Shown here piece after piece: positions 52,364 to 61,243 of a DNA stretch of 63,579 nucleotides. The position numbers and the translations under genes were made by a program. Under the pieces are notes generated by a model. It had not been told where the DNA came from, did no database searches, and saw nothing but the letters and a program-made list of their open reading frames with translations. The stretch is taken from the NCBI GenBank assembly GCA_017475265.1, contig JAFVFY010000047.1:1-63579 (forward strand), read 5' to 3'. Position 1 is the stretch's first letter; every line of letters starts with the position of its first letter. This stretch comes from Prevotella sp. GTDB lineage: Bacteria > Bacteroidota > Bacteroidia > Bacteroidales > Bacteroidaceae.

Positions 52364-53572
52364 TTACGATTTACGATTTGATAGTATGAGGCTGGTGTCG
52401 TTGCCGCCGAAGCCGAAGGAGTTACACATGACATGGCGGAGTTGCCGTCCTGTCTTGACGTGGGCGACAGGCGTGATGCCATCGGGCATGGGAGTGGTAA
52501 AACCATAGTTGGCGGGGAGGAAAGCGTGTTGCAGGGCCAGCAGACAGATGACGGTCTCTATGGAACCAGAGGCACTGGTGGTGTGGCCTGTCATGCCCTT
52601 GGTCGACGATATGGGTGGTAAGGCGTTGCTGAAGAGACGCTTGATGGCCTGGCTCTCCGAGACATCGTTGTTGGGCGTTCCGGTGCCATGGGCGTTCACG
52701 TAGTTTATGTCCGAAGGTTGCAGGCCAGCCATGCCTAGCGCTTTCTGCATGGCGAGGAAAGCCCCTTCGCCGTTGTCGCTCGAGGCCGTCTGGTGGAAGG
52801 CGTCGCAGGCATTGCCATAACCAGCTAGGCGAGCTAGCGGTTGTGCACCGCGTTGACGGGCATGGTCTTCGGTCTCCAGCACCAGATAGGCAGCACCCTC
52901 GCCGAGGTTCAGTCCGGCGCGGTCGGCGTCGAAGGGTCGGCACTGGTTGGGATCGAGAATCATCAGCGAGTTGAAACCGTTGAGGTGGAAGCGGCTGATG
53001 CACTCCGAGCCTCCCACTACTGCCACGTCGGTCATGCGGCTGCGCAGGAGGTTCGCCCCCATGACAATGGCGTTGGCTGCCGATGAACAGGCCGTGGAGG
53101 AAGTTGTCACCAGGGAGAACACACCAGGGAAATGGCGGGCTATCTGCTCCGTGGTGGAGCCGCAGTCATGGGTGCGTATGTAGTCGTTTCGCGAGTCGTC
53201 GGCAAGGAAGTCCAGATAGTACTGCTCGCTCTTGTCCATACCGCCGACGGTGGTGCCGGAGATGAGGGCGATGCGCCCTGGAGTATCCCCCCTCGGGGGG
53301 ACAGAAAGGGGGGCCGCTTCACTGAGTGCTTCCTTCAAGGCCATCATGCCCATGAGGCTGGTTCTGGTGGTGGGCTCGCTGTCTATGCCCAGCCGCTGTT
53401 TCATCTCCTCGTCGCTGAGTTTCACCTCACCGGCAAGGAAGTCGCGGTGGTCGGTATGCAGGTAGCGCAGCGGTGCTATGCCCGTGTGCTCCTCCAACAG
53501 CGACTGCAGCGTCTCTGTCTTTCCAATACCTATCGCGGAGACAATTCCCGCGCCAGTAATCACGATGTTCAT
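52364..53572 (-). CDS. Beta-ketoacyl-ACP synthase II-like, active triad
   Basis: 402 aa, FabF-like. C162 (SSTACSSA), H295 (NAHGTGTP), H330 (KGMTGHTTSASG), and the C-terminal NSFGFGGND. Condenses malonyl-ACP with the growing chain. Residues 91-98 (VPPRGDTP) come from a GC-rich hairpin repeat in a loop before the IALISGTTVGG strand. The last residues (NRKS) and stop come from a GATTTAC heptamer tract. Starts within the ACP stop (ATGA), so it is coupled to it. Confidence 0.93.
   Translation of the reverse strand: MNIVITGAGIVSAIGIGKTETLQSLLEEHTGIAPLRYLHTDHRDFLAGEVKLSDEEMKQRLGIDSEPTTRTSLMGMMALKEALSEAAPLSVPPRGDTPGRIALISGTTVGGMDKSEQYYLDFLADDSRNDYIRTHDCGSTTEQIARHFPGVFSLVTTSSTACSSAANAIVMGANLLRSRMTDVAVVGGSECISRFHLNGFNSLMILDPNQCRPFDADRAGLNLGEGAAYLVLETEDHARQRGAQPLARLAGYGNACDAFHQTASSDNGEGAFLAMQKALGMAGLQPSDINYVNAHGTGTPNNDVSESQAIKRLFSNALPPISSTKGMTGHTTSASGSIETVICLLALQHAFLPANYGFTTPMPDGITPVAHVKTGRQLRHVMCNSFGFGGNDTSLILSNRKS
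53287..53313 (-). repeat. GC-rich hairpin repeat, copy 5 (in ketosynthase)
   Basis: CCCCCC/GGGGGG arms (53287-53300, 2-nt loop) and a G-rich tail ACAGAAAGGGGGG on the plus strand. Read in frame as VPPRGDTP. The most diverged copy. Confidence 0.6.
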
Positions 53573-53826
53573 TTCTTGCGGTTGAGCGATATGTATTCTG
53601 CCATTGTGGCGACGCTCTTGAATATCTCCTTGCCTTCCTTGGGGTCTTTGAGCTTGATGCCATACTGCTTCTCCATCATGACGATGAGCTCCAGTGCATC
53701 GATGGAGTCGAGCCCCAGACCCTCTCCGAAGAGCGGTGCCTCGGCATCGATGTCCTCAGGCTGCATCTCCTCAAGGTTGAGCACCTCGATAATCTGTTTC
53801 TTCAGTTCTAAAATCAGTTCTTCCAT
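53569..53826 (-). CDS. Acyl carrier protein (second of two)
   Basis: 85 aa from ATG 53826. Phosphopantetheine site at S41 in GLGLDSIDALELI. Start chosen because the ATG overlaps the thioesterase stop by one base (TAATG) and gives a normal ACP length. Carries the growing chain for the KS/chain-length-factor pair that follows. Confidence 0.93.
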   Translation of the reverse strand: MEELILELKKQIIEVLNLEEMQPEDIDAEAPLFGEGLGLDSIDALELIVMMEKQYGIKLKDPKEGKEIFKSVATMAEYISLNRKK

Positions 53827-54269
53827 TATTCTATCCTTATTCCCCACAGCTGTTTCCAGTCCTCGTAGAACTGTGGGGAAGTCCATACGAGCTGGTAGTT
53901 CTTGTCCATGAACACCTGCACGCTGCGGCCCGAGGCCATCACGTCGTCCGTGACAGCATCGTGAATCTCGTAGTCAAAGACTATCTTTGCCGACAGCGTG
54001 GGTCTGTAGATAATGTCTATGCGGTATCGTTTCTCGTAGAGCAACGGCTTGCGGAAATGAAATTCCATGTCTACGAGCGGGGCGAAGTAGCCCTCGTCAC
54101 TCATCCGCATGTACTCCAGGTGGTATTTCCGCCCAAACTCCTCGCGGGCATCTTCAAAGTAGAGCATGTACGAACCGTGCCACACTACCTTCATCGAGTC
54201 GACCTCGCTGAAGCGGATGTCAAACTCCTTGCTTGCCTTTAGCTCTATGTCAGTCTTTATAAAGTTCAT
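53826..54269 (-). CDS. Hotdog-fold acyl-CoA/ACP thioesterase (4HBT type)
   Basis: 147 aa. The FSEVDSMKVVWHGSYMLYFE motif has D24 in the position of the catalytic Asp of 4-hydroxybenzoyl-CoA thioesterase-like enzymes. Could release or edit the acyl chain. ATG 54269 is chosen over a TTG 12 bp upstream that lies in the heptamer tract. Confidence 0.88.
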   Translation of the reverse strand: MNFIKTDIELKASKEFDIRFSEVDSMKVVWHGSYMLYFEDAREEFGRKYHLEYMRMSDEGYFAPLVDMEFHFRKPLLYEKRYRIDIIYRPTLSAKIVFDYEIHDAVTDDVMASGRSVQVFMDKNYQLVWTSPQFYEDWKQLWGIRIE

Positions 54270-54273
54270 ATCT

Positions 54274-54315
54274 CTCAACACTTAACACTCAACACTCAAC
54301 TCTCAATTCTCAACG
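54274..54315 (-). repeat. Six-heptamer tract, dehydratase to thioesterase
   Basis: CTCAACA, CTTAACA, CTCAACA, CTCAACT, CTCAATT, CTCAACG. Contains the dehydratase stop codon and its last residues. Confidence 0.87.
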
Positions 54316-54737
54316 CTTACCGCTATTTTCATTTCCGCTGTGCATACGGTCTCTTCGCCCACTTGGACGATGGCGTCTACAAGTGTGAGCTGCATCACCT
54401 CCTCGCGTACAGTGATGGTCGTGGTGAGTTTTTCACCTACATGGGCACTACGGAGGACGACGAGGTTACGTACTGCCCCGATGAAGCCTATGCACACATC
54501 GCGGTGATAGATGTACTTGTTGATGTAGCCCAGGCGTGCTGCGCAGGTCTGTGCGATGTTCTCCACGTAGGCACAGGGGTTGAGCTGTCCGTCCTCCACG
54601 AACATGTTTTCCTCACGCACCTGTAGCGAGGTGGTAGTTGTCTTTTCTTCGTACTGCAACAGGTGGTCTATCAGTACGAAAGGTGGCTGCTGGGGCAGCA
54701 ACGTCGTTACATCAATTTGTTCAAAGTTCATTGTCAT
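54303..54737 (-). CDS. FabZ-like beta-hydroxyacyl-ACP dehydratase (ApeP-like)
   Basis: About 144 aa. LLPQQPPFVLIDHLLQYEE at the N-terminus is typical of FabZ-related hotdog proteins, followed by CAYVENIAQTCAARLGY. The canonical catalytic His of FabZ is not obvious; the ApeP group is similar in this respect (from memory). Start at ATG 54737 or 54731. Both ends of the gene are bounded by CTCAACT tracts. Confidence 0.8.
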   Translation of the reverse strand: MTMNFEQIDVTTLLPQQPPFVLIDHLLQYEEKTTTTSLQVREENMFVEDGQLNPCAYVENIAQTCAARLGYINKYIYHRDVCIGFIGAVRNLVVLRSAHVGEKLTTTITVREEVMQLTLVDAIVQVGEETVCTAEMKIAVSVEN

Positions 54738-54739
54738 TT

Positions 54740-54804
<65 letters not shown>

Positions 54805-54807
54805 CTT

Positions 54808-55701
54808 CTAGTCCCAGAACTCATAGTAGTTATACCATTGTTCGGGGTACTTCTTCAGTATCGTTTCCATCTCCGTGGCAAAGGCCTGGGCCAGTGCGGC
54901 TGTGCGCTCGTTTCTCTTCAGTTGTGGGTCAGCTTGTACGGGGCGTACATAGACCGTATAGCGGTAGGCCGACTCTTTCATCACGAAGATGGCGATGGTC
55001 TTTGCCTCACGTTGCGTGGCCAGGGCGAAGGGGCCTAGCGGGAGGTTTGCCTTCGCTCCCAGCAGCTGGCACTCCACGGTTCGCGTTGACCCGAATATCC
55101 GGTCGGCAGGGATGCTCACTATCTGTCCGTTGGCCAGTGCGTTGTTCATTTCGAAGATGTGGCTCATGTCGTCGCTCGTGGTTATCATCCTGATGTTGTG
55201 CATGGCGAACAACCTTCTTCGGTTTTCCATAACCGATTGCGTCTCACCGCCATAGACCAATGTGTTGTAGGGTTTCTGGGTAGCAGTGAAGGTGTAGCCA
55301 GCCATCTCGTAGCAGCCCACGTGGCAGCTCAGAATGACGAAGCCCTCGTCGCCGTTGCTCAGTTCGGTGAACAGCTCGTTGTTCACCCTGTCGAGCTGGA
55401 ACTTGATGCCGGCATACATTGCGAAGCGGTCGAGCACTACCTGTCCGAAACGGTAGTGGTTGAGGTAGGCCATGCGAAACGACTTCCATCGTCCGAAGCC
55501 TTGCCTCTGGCGCATGTAGTGCCAGATGGCCATGAATGCCTTACGGCGCAGTACGATATAGAACGGAACCACGAAAACAGCCATCACAGCATACATAGGG
55601 CGCAAACCCATGAACCGGAGTACGCTTATCAGCGCACGATGCATCCCCTGCGTACCGTCAGTACCGTGAACTATCGACTGTGAACTCTCAGCACTCAACA
55701 C
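54808..55701 (-). CDS. LpxL/HtrB-like lysophospholipid acyltransferase
   Basis: 297 aa. H127-x4-E132 (CHVGCYEM) is the acyltransferase signature; one N-terminal membrane segment (about 34-52). Would move the finished acyl chain onto a lipid acceptor, as the acyltransferases of aryl-polyene clusters are thought to do. The start is unusual: the frame opens with GTG/TTG codons inside a CTCAACT tract, and the first ATG (55644) would drop residues HGTDGTQG that look conserved in this family. So a repeat-derived start codon is likely. Confidence 0.83.
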   Translation of the reverse strand: MLSAESSQSIVHGTDGTQGMHRALISVLRFMGLRPMYAVMAVFVVPFYIVLRRKAFMAIWHYMRQRQGFGRWKSFRMAYLNHYRFGQVVLDRFAMYAGIKFQLDRVNNELFTELSNGDEGFVILSCHVGCYEMAGYTFTATQKPYNTLVYGGETQSVMENRRRLFAMHNIRMITTSDDMSHIFEMNNALANGQIVSIPADRIFGSTRTVECQLLGAKANLPLGPFALATQREAKTIAIFVMKESAYRYTVYVRPVQADPQLKRNERTAALAQAFATEMETILKKYPEQWYNYYEFWD

Positions 55702-55788
55702 TCAACTCTAAACTCTCAACTCTCAACTCTCAACACTCAACTCTTAACCCTCAACTCTTAACCCTCAACCCTCAACTCTTAACCCTGC
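55686..55788 (-). repeat. CTCAACT-type heptamer tract, ACP to acyltransferase
   Basis: About fourteen heptamers (CTCAACA, CTCAACT, CTCTTAA, CCCTCAA variants). Includes the ACP stop region and the likely GTG start of the acyltransferase. Confidence 0.88.
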
Positions 55789-56017
55789 TCTCGATATAGT
55801 CGCAGAACTGGTGGAGCGTGGTCACTCCAGCCATGTCTTCGGGCTTGATCTTGAATCCGAACTTACGCTCGACAATCACCACGATGTCCACGAAGTCGAG
55901 GCTGTCGATGCCTAGGTCATCCTTGAGCAGGGCCTCGTCGCTGATTTTCTCTTCGTCAATCTCCAGGTCGTCGACGAGGAATTCCCTTACCTTCTCTTCA
56001 ATTTCTGTTCTTGTCAT
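55772..56017 (-). CDS. Acyl carrier protein (first of two)
   Basis: 81 aa. Phosphopantetheine serine S39 in LGIDSLDFVDIVV. Acidic helical protein of normal length. Differs clearly from the second ACP of the operon, so the two may serve different steps (priming versus elongation, inference). The last codons (SRVKS) lie in the heptamer tract. Confidence 0.93.
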   Translation of the reverse strand: MTRTEIEEKVREFLVDDLEIDEEKISDEALLKDDLGIDSLDFVDIVVIVERKFGFKIKPEDMAGVTTLHQFCDYIESRVKS

Positions 56018-56025
56018 CTGTATTT

Positions 56026-56116
56026 ATTTACGATTTACGATTTTACGATTTACGATTTGTTACCACTGCGGTAGCAAATTATTCACTCATCACTCTTCAC
56101 TCATCACTCTTCACTA
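56026..56116 (-). repeat. GATTTAC and CATCACT tracts, methyltransferase to ACP
   Basis: Two tracts with different words, 56026-56058 (GATTTAC) and 56082-56116 (CTCATCACTCTTCA), separated by unrelated DNA. The second contains the methyltransferase stop and its last residues VKSDE. Confidence 0.82.
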
Positions 56117-57260
56117 CCATCACGCTGTGTCCCAGTCCCAGCCCGTCGTAGATGTGCTCAATGTGTAGTCCTGCCTTCTCTATGCACGCCTTCATGTCCT
56201 CGGTGTTGTACATCTTTGAGTTACCATTGGCTATGGCCGTAAAGTAGAGGCTTGTCATGGTGAGGCAGAAGGCCGCAGTGTCAAAGCGCTGGCGGTCCCA
56301 GAGCGTCTCCATAATGAATATACGCGTGTGCGAGGCCATGGCCTCCCGAGCGCGGCTGAGAATACCCACTATTTCGTCCATGGAGAAGCAGTCGAGGAAC
56401 TGGCTCATCCAGATGGCATCGGGCCCTTCCTGACTCCCCTCCACAGGATCTTCCTTGCTCCCCTCCCCTCTGAGGGGAGGGGCTTGGTGTGGGGTAGGGA
56501 ACTTTGCCTCGGGGTCTAGCAGGTTGATGGCATATCCGCTGATGCGGTCGGCTCCTTCCTGTCCCTTGATGTTCTCTCGCATCATCTCTATCTGCTGGGG
56601 CAGGTCGAGGATAGTGACGCGCACCTCCGGGTCGTAGGCCACGCATTGCAATGCCCACTTGCCCGTGTTGCCCCCCACGTCGTAGAGCGAGCGCACATGG
56701 TGCTCGTCAAAGATAATCTTCAAGGCATCGGGAAATGAGGAGTCGCTATAGAAGTGGTCGAAGGCAAACCAGCTGCGCTGCACCTCCGGGGGCAGGCTTG
56801 ACAGTCCCTCGTAGACCGTGGGCCAGTCGCCGAAATGCTTCAGCCCCTCCGGCTTTCCGTTCTTCAGCGACTCTTCCAGATGGAACCACCCCTGGTAGTT
56901 CACGTCGTGTACGAAGTCCATGTTCACCCTGCTTGCCTGGTCATTGAGCAGGAACCATCCCGTCTTAGAGAGCGAATAGCGGTCGGTGGCCGTGTCGACG
57001 AGCACCGTCCCTATGCACAGCGAAGCCTCCAGGAGACACTTTGCGGCATAGTCGCTGAGGCCTGTCTCACGGCATATCTCCTCACGTGTGAGGCCGTCTT
57101 TGCAGTCATGTAAAAGGTCTAGGATACCCAGCTTCACCATCAATCGCGATGCTTGAAACACCACCGGCCCCCAGGCTATCCATTCTGCCCTCTGCTGGGC
57201 CTCTCGGGCAGACAGTTGTTCTATCGTGTAAACCTTCTCTAAAGCAGGCGACAATTCCAT
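56097..57260 (-). CDS. SAM-dependent O-methyltransferase (acetylserotonin/hydroxyneurosporene type)
   Basis: 387 aa from ATG 57260. N-terminal dimerisation winged helix (about 30-105), SAM-binding loop YDVGGNTGKWAL at 193-204, C-terminal Rossmann fold. Probably methylates a phenolic hydroxyl on the head group of the product. First gene of the operon, directly after a strong promoter. A GC-rich hairpin repeat adds residues of about 255-279 (PTPHQAPPLRGEG, then SKEDPVEGSQEGP) before the conserved DAIWMSQFLDCF. A longer frame to 57440 would run into the GH97-GH31 gene and is rejected. Confidence 0.88.
   Translation of the reverse strand: MELSPALEKVYTIEQLSAREAQQRAEWIAWGPVVFQASRLMVKLGILDLLHDCKDGLTREEICRETGLSDYAAKCLLEASLCIGTVLVDTATDRYSLSKTGWFLLNDQASRVNMDFVHDVNYQGWFHLEESLKNGKPEGLKHFGDWPTVYEGLSSLPPEVQRSWFAFDHFYSDSSFPDALKIIFDEHHVRSLYDVGGNTGKWALQCVAYDPEVRVTILDLPQQIEMMRENIKGQEGADRISGYAINLLDPEAKFPTPHQAPPLRGEGSKEDPVEGSQEGPDAIWMSQFLDCFSMDEIVGILSRAREAMASHTRIFIMETLWDRQRFDTAAFCLTMTSLYFTAIANGNSKMYNTEDMKACIEKAGLHIEHIYDGLGLGHSVMVVKSDE
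56460..56500 (-). repeat. GC-rich hairpin repeat, copy 6 (in methyltransferase)
   Basis: Perfect 11-bp arms CCCCTCCCCTC/GAGGGGAGGGG (56460-56482, 1-nt loop), then CTTGGTGTGGGGTAGGG. The longest stem of the family. Confidence 0.82.
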
Positions 57261-57278
57261 GTTTTTAAAATTTGGCTG

Positions 57279-57310
57279 CAAAGGTACGTCTTTTTTCTGA
57301 ACTAGCCAAA
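57279..57310 (-). promoter_or_regulatory. Promoter of the polyketide/fatty-acid-like operon
   Basis: Minus strand TTTG (57307-57310), 20 nt, TACCTTTG (57279-57286). The -33 box directly abuts the stop codon of the GH97-GH31 gene. No other promoter of this quality was found within the operon down to 48993. Confidence 0.78.
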
Positions 57311-60300
57311 TTATTTCCTTACGAATACAGGTATGTAGGCTTTTGTTACGGGTGTTGTGACGTACTGTCCTCCCTTGTAGCGCTTGCCTGTGCGCTGGTC
57401 TTTCCAGCCGCCTTTGTTGCGTGGCAGGTAGGTGCGCCACTCGGTGACGCCAGGCTCCGTGACGGGGCTTACAAGGAGGTCGGGGCCGAACATGTATTCG
57501 TATTTCTGTCGGAGGGCCTCAGGGTCGTCGGCAAAGTCGAACACCAGCGGTCGCATCAGCGTATAGCCCTCGTCGGCGATGCGACGGGCACACTCCTCCA
57601 GATAGGGGCGCATCTTCTCCCGCTCCCTTATGCAATTGGTAATGATGGCCTGGGCCTCCTCGCCGTAGTTCCACGGTTCGGTGTTGCTCATATAGCCATG
57701 TACTCGCATCAGGGGCAGATAGACCGAGGTCTCTATCCAGCGGAGCATACGCTCGATGTAGTCCTGGTTGGTGTATTGGTCGCCGGGACGGAAGAAACCA
57801 CCGGCATCATACGTCCACCAGGGAATGCCGGCAGCCTGCACGCCAAGCCCTGCAACGATTTGTCGGCGCAGCGTCTCCCAGTCGTTGCCCACGTCGCCGC
57901 TCCAGAGGGCAGAGCCGTATCGCTGTATGCCGGGAAAACCGCTGCGGGTGAGAATCATAGGTTCACGGCCGGCTGCAACCAACCCTTCATAGACCGTCTT
58001 GTTAACCAGCAGAGGATAGACGTTACGTACCAGCTCGCCAGCCCAGAGTCCATTGTTCACCCGGCGGCCACGGAGGTCGTCGTTCTCCGGCTCGGTGGCA
58101 TCCTGCCACCAGGCATCGATGCCCAGGGGAACGAGCCGCTGGCTGAAGTTCCGCCAGTAGGCCTTGGCGGCGTCGGCGTTGAAGAAGTCTATCCAGTCGG
58201 TGCCGGGTATGTAGTAGTTGTCGGCAAGCATCTGTCGGCCCACCTCCGAGTTCTTGTCAATCTTCGACCACACGGAGAGCATCAGCCTCACGTCCATCTT
58301 GTGGAGGCTGTCTGTAAGGGCTTTGGGGGCGGGGTAGAACTCTTCGTCGAACTTCATGGAGTTCCAGCCGTACTTGCCCCAGTACTGCCAGTCCTGCACA
58401 ATCATGTCGAGGGGGATCTGCTCGTTGCGGAATCGGTTGGCGGTTTCCAGGATTTCCTGTGAGGAATGGAAGCGCTCGCGGCAATGTATATAGCCCAGTG
58501 CCCACGAAGGCATCAGCGGACATTTGCCCGTCAGTTCCCGGTAGGCGGCGATGATCTCGTCGGGCGACCCCACGAAAACGGTATAGTCGACGGCCTTGGC
58601 CACCGGCGAACGGAACACCGTCTCGTTCTCCACATTATTATAATATACTGTGGGAGCATCGCCCTTGGCTAGTTCTGCCGTGAGTGTGTGCTTACCGGCC
58701 TCCAGGCTGACGATGACCGAAGCGGTGGGTGGCAGCCAGAGGTTTTGCATTTCGATGACCGTTTGGCCGTCTATCTTCAAGTTGTGGCGTCGTGCCATTG
58801 TCTGTCCCACGTCGAGGAGCAGGGTGTAGTCACCGCCCTCGGCAATGTCGATGGTGCCCTCAAAAAGGTTGGTTCGGCGTACCTCCTGCTTTCCCCCTTC
58901 GGTGGAAGTGACATTCACCACTTCAGTGGTTTGAGAGTTGGGATTTGAGCTTTGAGGGTTGAGCACCACCTGCTGGCGGCAGGGGTTGAACTCCGTCAGG
59001 CCGTAGTTGTTCCAAAGTATTCCGTAGCCCTTGCTCGAGATGAGCATGGGTAGCGCAATCTGCGTGTTCACCTGTGTCAGCCTGCGACTCAGTCCTCTCA
59101 CGTTGCTGTAGCCGTCCTGGAACTGTCCGAGGCCGAAGAGGAACTCGTCGTCGGGTGAGGTGAAGGTCAGCGTGGCCTCGGTGCCGTCCATCTGGTGGCG
59201 GCCGTCGAAGAGCACGCGCCCCTCCTTGTCTTTTATCTTCACGGTGTACTGCTCATCGTCCACTTCCACGGTCAGGCCGTTGCTCTCTGCCGCCTCGTCC
59301 TTCACATAGATCCATTCTGGCAACGGGGCCAGCTGGCTTTGTCCTTCCTCATACCTGATCCTCACGGCGTTGGGGGCAACGCTGCGTGTAGAGACTGAAG
59401 CCGACGGATGAACGACGGCAACGAAACCGCCTCGTGGCCTGCATGTTATGCTCTTCGGTACGCTCTTTTCCTGTGACAAAGCCCACGCACGCTCTCCGCT
59501 GTCCTGGAAGAGTTCCACCCGTCCGTGCTTGCCGATGAAGGCCGTCGGCACATCGAGGGTTTTCTCCTGGTCGGTGCCGTTGATGCCGGCGATGTACCAT
59601 GTCTGTCCGCTGCGGCGTGCCATGACGACACGCTCGCCGGGATAGCCGTCCAAGAGCCGTGTCTCGTCCCAGGCCACGGGCAGCCGTGAGAGGAACTGCT
59701 GTACGGCCTCTGGCTGCGTCAGGTAGCTCTCGGGGCGGTCGGCCAGATGCTGCAAGCCACTCTCGAAGAGCACTGTCAGGGCCAGCTCGTGGGCATGGGA
59801 GGTGATGTGAGGGTGCTGAGAGTCGCTGAAGGTGCAGGGCGTATAGTCCATGGGTCCTATGACGTTGCGGGTGAAGGGCAGGGTGGCGTTGTGGCTTGCC
59901 GCCCGGTCGGTGAAGGTGGGCACGTTGTTGTACCACTCAGCCCCGTAGACGCCCTCGGTGCTCATCAGGTTAGGCCATGTGCGCTGCCATCCACGTGGGA
60001 TGGTGGCCCCATGGAAGTTGACGAGCAGGTGATGGCGTGCGGCACTCTCCAGCAGGTCTTGGCAGTAGTCCATGTTGAGCTGGGTGTCGCCAGAGAAGAA
60101 GTCGATTTTCACGCCCGCCACGCCGAGCCGCTCACACCAGGCGAACTCCTTCTCCCGGTCTTCGGGCTTGTTCAGACGGTACTTCGGCCCCGGTGCACCG
60201 TTGACCCAGCCCACGCTGGAGTTGTACCATATCATGGGCTTCACGCCCCTGCTGCGGGCGTAGGCGATGGCATCCTCCACGGTGTGGCCGTCCTTCATCT

Positions 60301-61243
60301 CGTCCCACTCGGCATCGATGAGCACGTAGGGCAGCCGCAGCGTGACCGCCATGTCGGTGTATTTCTTGATGATGTTGTAGTCGTTGCTGCCGTGGTTGTA
60401 GGCCCAGTACACCCACGAGACGGCACCGGGGCTTATCCACCCCGTATCGTCGATCTTCGACGGGTCGCTCACATCGGTGACGAGGGTCGACTGCACCACC
60501 TCGGCCAGCGTTCCGGCGATGACCACGCGCCAGGGACTGTGGCCGCAGGGCGTGCCGTCGGGGGTTGTCTGGTCGGGCACCACGCGGTAGACCTCGCCGT
60601 CGTTATACAGGCACGAGGCACTCTGTCCGCGCTCAATGTTCGCCTCGGTAATCAGGACGAAGAGCCCGTCGGAGGGTTCCAGCAGCGAGGGATAGCCCCA
60701 GCGGTTGTTCCATCCCTCGGCCGACTTGAACGTACCGCTGTAGGAATGTACCGGCTCCACCTTATAGGTCGTGGAGAGCGGGAAGAAGCCCTCGTAGCTG
60801 TCGGCCCACTGCTGCATCCACCGCTTCGTCCCCTCCGGAATAATATAAGCCGTTGCTTCTGGCTCTTTCACCCCTCCTTCGGAGGGGCCGGGGGAGGTTT
60901 CGGGGGAGGTCCTGAATACAAGGCCGTCGTTATAGACTCGGAAGGTCATGCCTGCCGTCTGGTACTCGTTGGCCTCGTTGGTGCAATGCAGCCGCTTTCC
61001 GGTCAGCATCTGGTAGTCGGCGGTGATGCGTTTTCCTTCCTTGGCGTTGGCGGAGGCCGTTTCGTCGACCATGATTTGCAGCGCCTGGCGGTTCTCGCAG
61101 CTCAGGGTGCAGCGCCCGTTATTCACTTCAATTTTCAGCCTGCCGTTGGGCGAGGTGCCTTCCCAGGCGAGTGCCGGCGCAGAAAGCAGCAGCCCTGCGG
61201 CCAGCAAGCAAATACAATGGTTCTTCATGTTTCCAATTGTCAT
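57311..61243 (-). CDS. GH97-GH31 fusion glycosidase with PA14-like insert
   Basis: 1310 aa, secreted (signal ending about A26). Residues about 27-650 are a complete GH97: beta-sandwich, barrel with VLIDAEWDEM, VKIDFF with D381 at the nucleophile position of retaining GH97 alpha-galactosidases, and MSTEGVYGAEW. Residues about 660-1310 are a GH31 with a PA14-like insert (about 775-875), nucleophile D1048 in WWQDATEPEND, and RSGFPGIQRYG. GH31 members with PA14 inserts include alpha-xylosidases. So one chain could remove two kinds of alpha-linked sugar. Repeat-derived stretches: SPGPSEGGVKEP near 122 (GC-rich hairpin) and LNPQSSNPNSQTT near 760 (heptamers). ATG 61243 or 61228. Confidence 0.87.
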   Translation of the reverse strand: MTIGNMKNHCICLLAAGLLLSAPALAWEGTSPNGRLKIEVNNGRCTLSCENRQALQIMVDETASANAKEGKRITADYQMLTGKRLHCTNEANEYQTAGMTFRVYNDGLVFRTSPETSPGPSEGGVKEPEATAYIIPEGTKRWMQQWADSYEGFFPLSTTYKVEPVHSYSGTFKSAEGWNNRWGYPSLLEPSDGLFVLITEANIERGQSASCLYNDGEVYRVVPDQTTPDGTPCGHSPWRVVIAGTLAEVVQSTLVTDVSDPSKIDDTGWISPGAVSWVYWAYNHGSNDYNIIKKYTDMAVTLRLPYVLIDAEWDEMKDGHTVEDAIAYARSRGVKPMIWYNSSVGWVNGAPGPKYRLNKPEDREKEFAWCERLGVAGVKIDFFSGDTQLNMDYCQDLLESAARHHLLVNFHGATIPRGWQRTWPNLMSTEGVYGAEWYNNVPTFTDRAASHNATLPFTRNVIGPMDYTPCTFSDSQHPHITSHAHELALTVLFESGLQHLADRPESYLTQPEAVQQFLSRLPVAWDETRLLDGYPGERVVMARRSGQTWYIAGINGTDQEKTLDVPTAFIGKHGRVELFQDSGERAWALSQEKSVPKSITCRPRGGFVAVVHPSASVSTRSVAPNAVRIRYEEGQSQLAPLPEWIYVKDEAAESNGLTVEVDDEQYTVKIKDKEGRVLFDGRHQMDGTEATLTFTSPDDEFLFGLGQFQDGYSNVRGLSRRLTQVNTQIALPMLISSKGYGILWNNYGLTEFNPCRQQVVLNPQSSNPNSQTTEVVNVTSTEGGKQEVRRTNLFEGTIDIAEGGDYTLLLDVGQTMARRHNLKIDGQTVIEMQNLWLPPTASVIVSLEAGKHTLTAELAKGDAPTVYYNNVENETVFRSPVAKAVDYTVFVGSPDEIIAAYRELTGKCPLMPSWALGYIHCRERFHSSQEILETANRFRNEQIPLDMIVQDWQYWGKYGWNSMKFDEEFYPAPKALTDSLHKMDVRLMLSVWSKIDKNSEVGRQMLADNYYIPGTDWIDFFNADAAKAYWRNFSQRLVPLGIDAWWQDATEPENDDLRGRRVNNGLWAGELVRNVYPLLVNKTVYEGLVAAGREPMILTRSGFPGIQRYGSALWSGDVGNDWETLRRQIVAGLGVQAAGIPWWTYDAGGFFRPGDQYTNQDYIERMLRWIETSVYLPLMRVHGYMSNTEPWNYGEEAQAIITNCIREREKMRPYLEECARRIADEGYTLMRPLVFDFADDPEALRQKYEYMFGPDLLVSPVTEPGVTEWRTYLPRNKGGWKDQRTGKRYKGGQYVTTPVTKAYIPVFVRK
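58936..58967 (-). repeat. Heptamer-like tract inside GH31 part
   Basis: TTTGAGAGTTGGGATTTGAG-type heptamers encode LNPQSSNPNSQ before the PA14-like insert. Confidence 0.7.
60870..60899 (-). repeat. GC-rich hairpin repeat, copy 7 (in GH97)
   Basis: CCCCTCC/GGAGGGG arms (60870-60886, loop TTC) with tail CCGGGGGAGGTTT on the plus strand. Encodes SPGPSEGGVKEP in the GH97 N-terminal domain. Confidence 0.75.

Noticed and set aside
57261-57440. 60-residue N-terminal extension of the methyltransferase
   Set aside because: It would overlap the promoter and the end of the GH97-GH31 gene on the same strand, and is unlike the family N-terminus.
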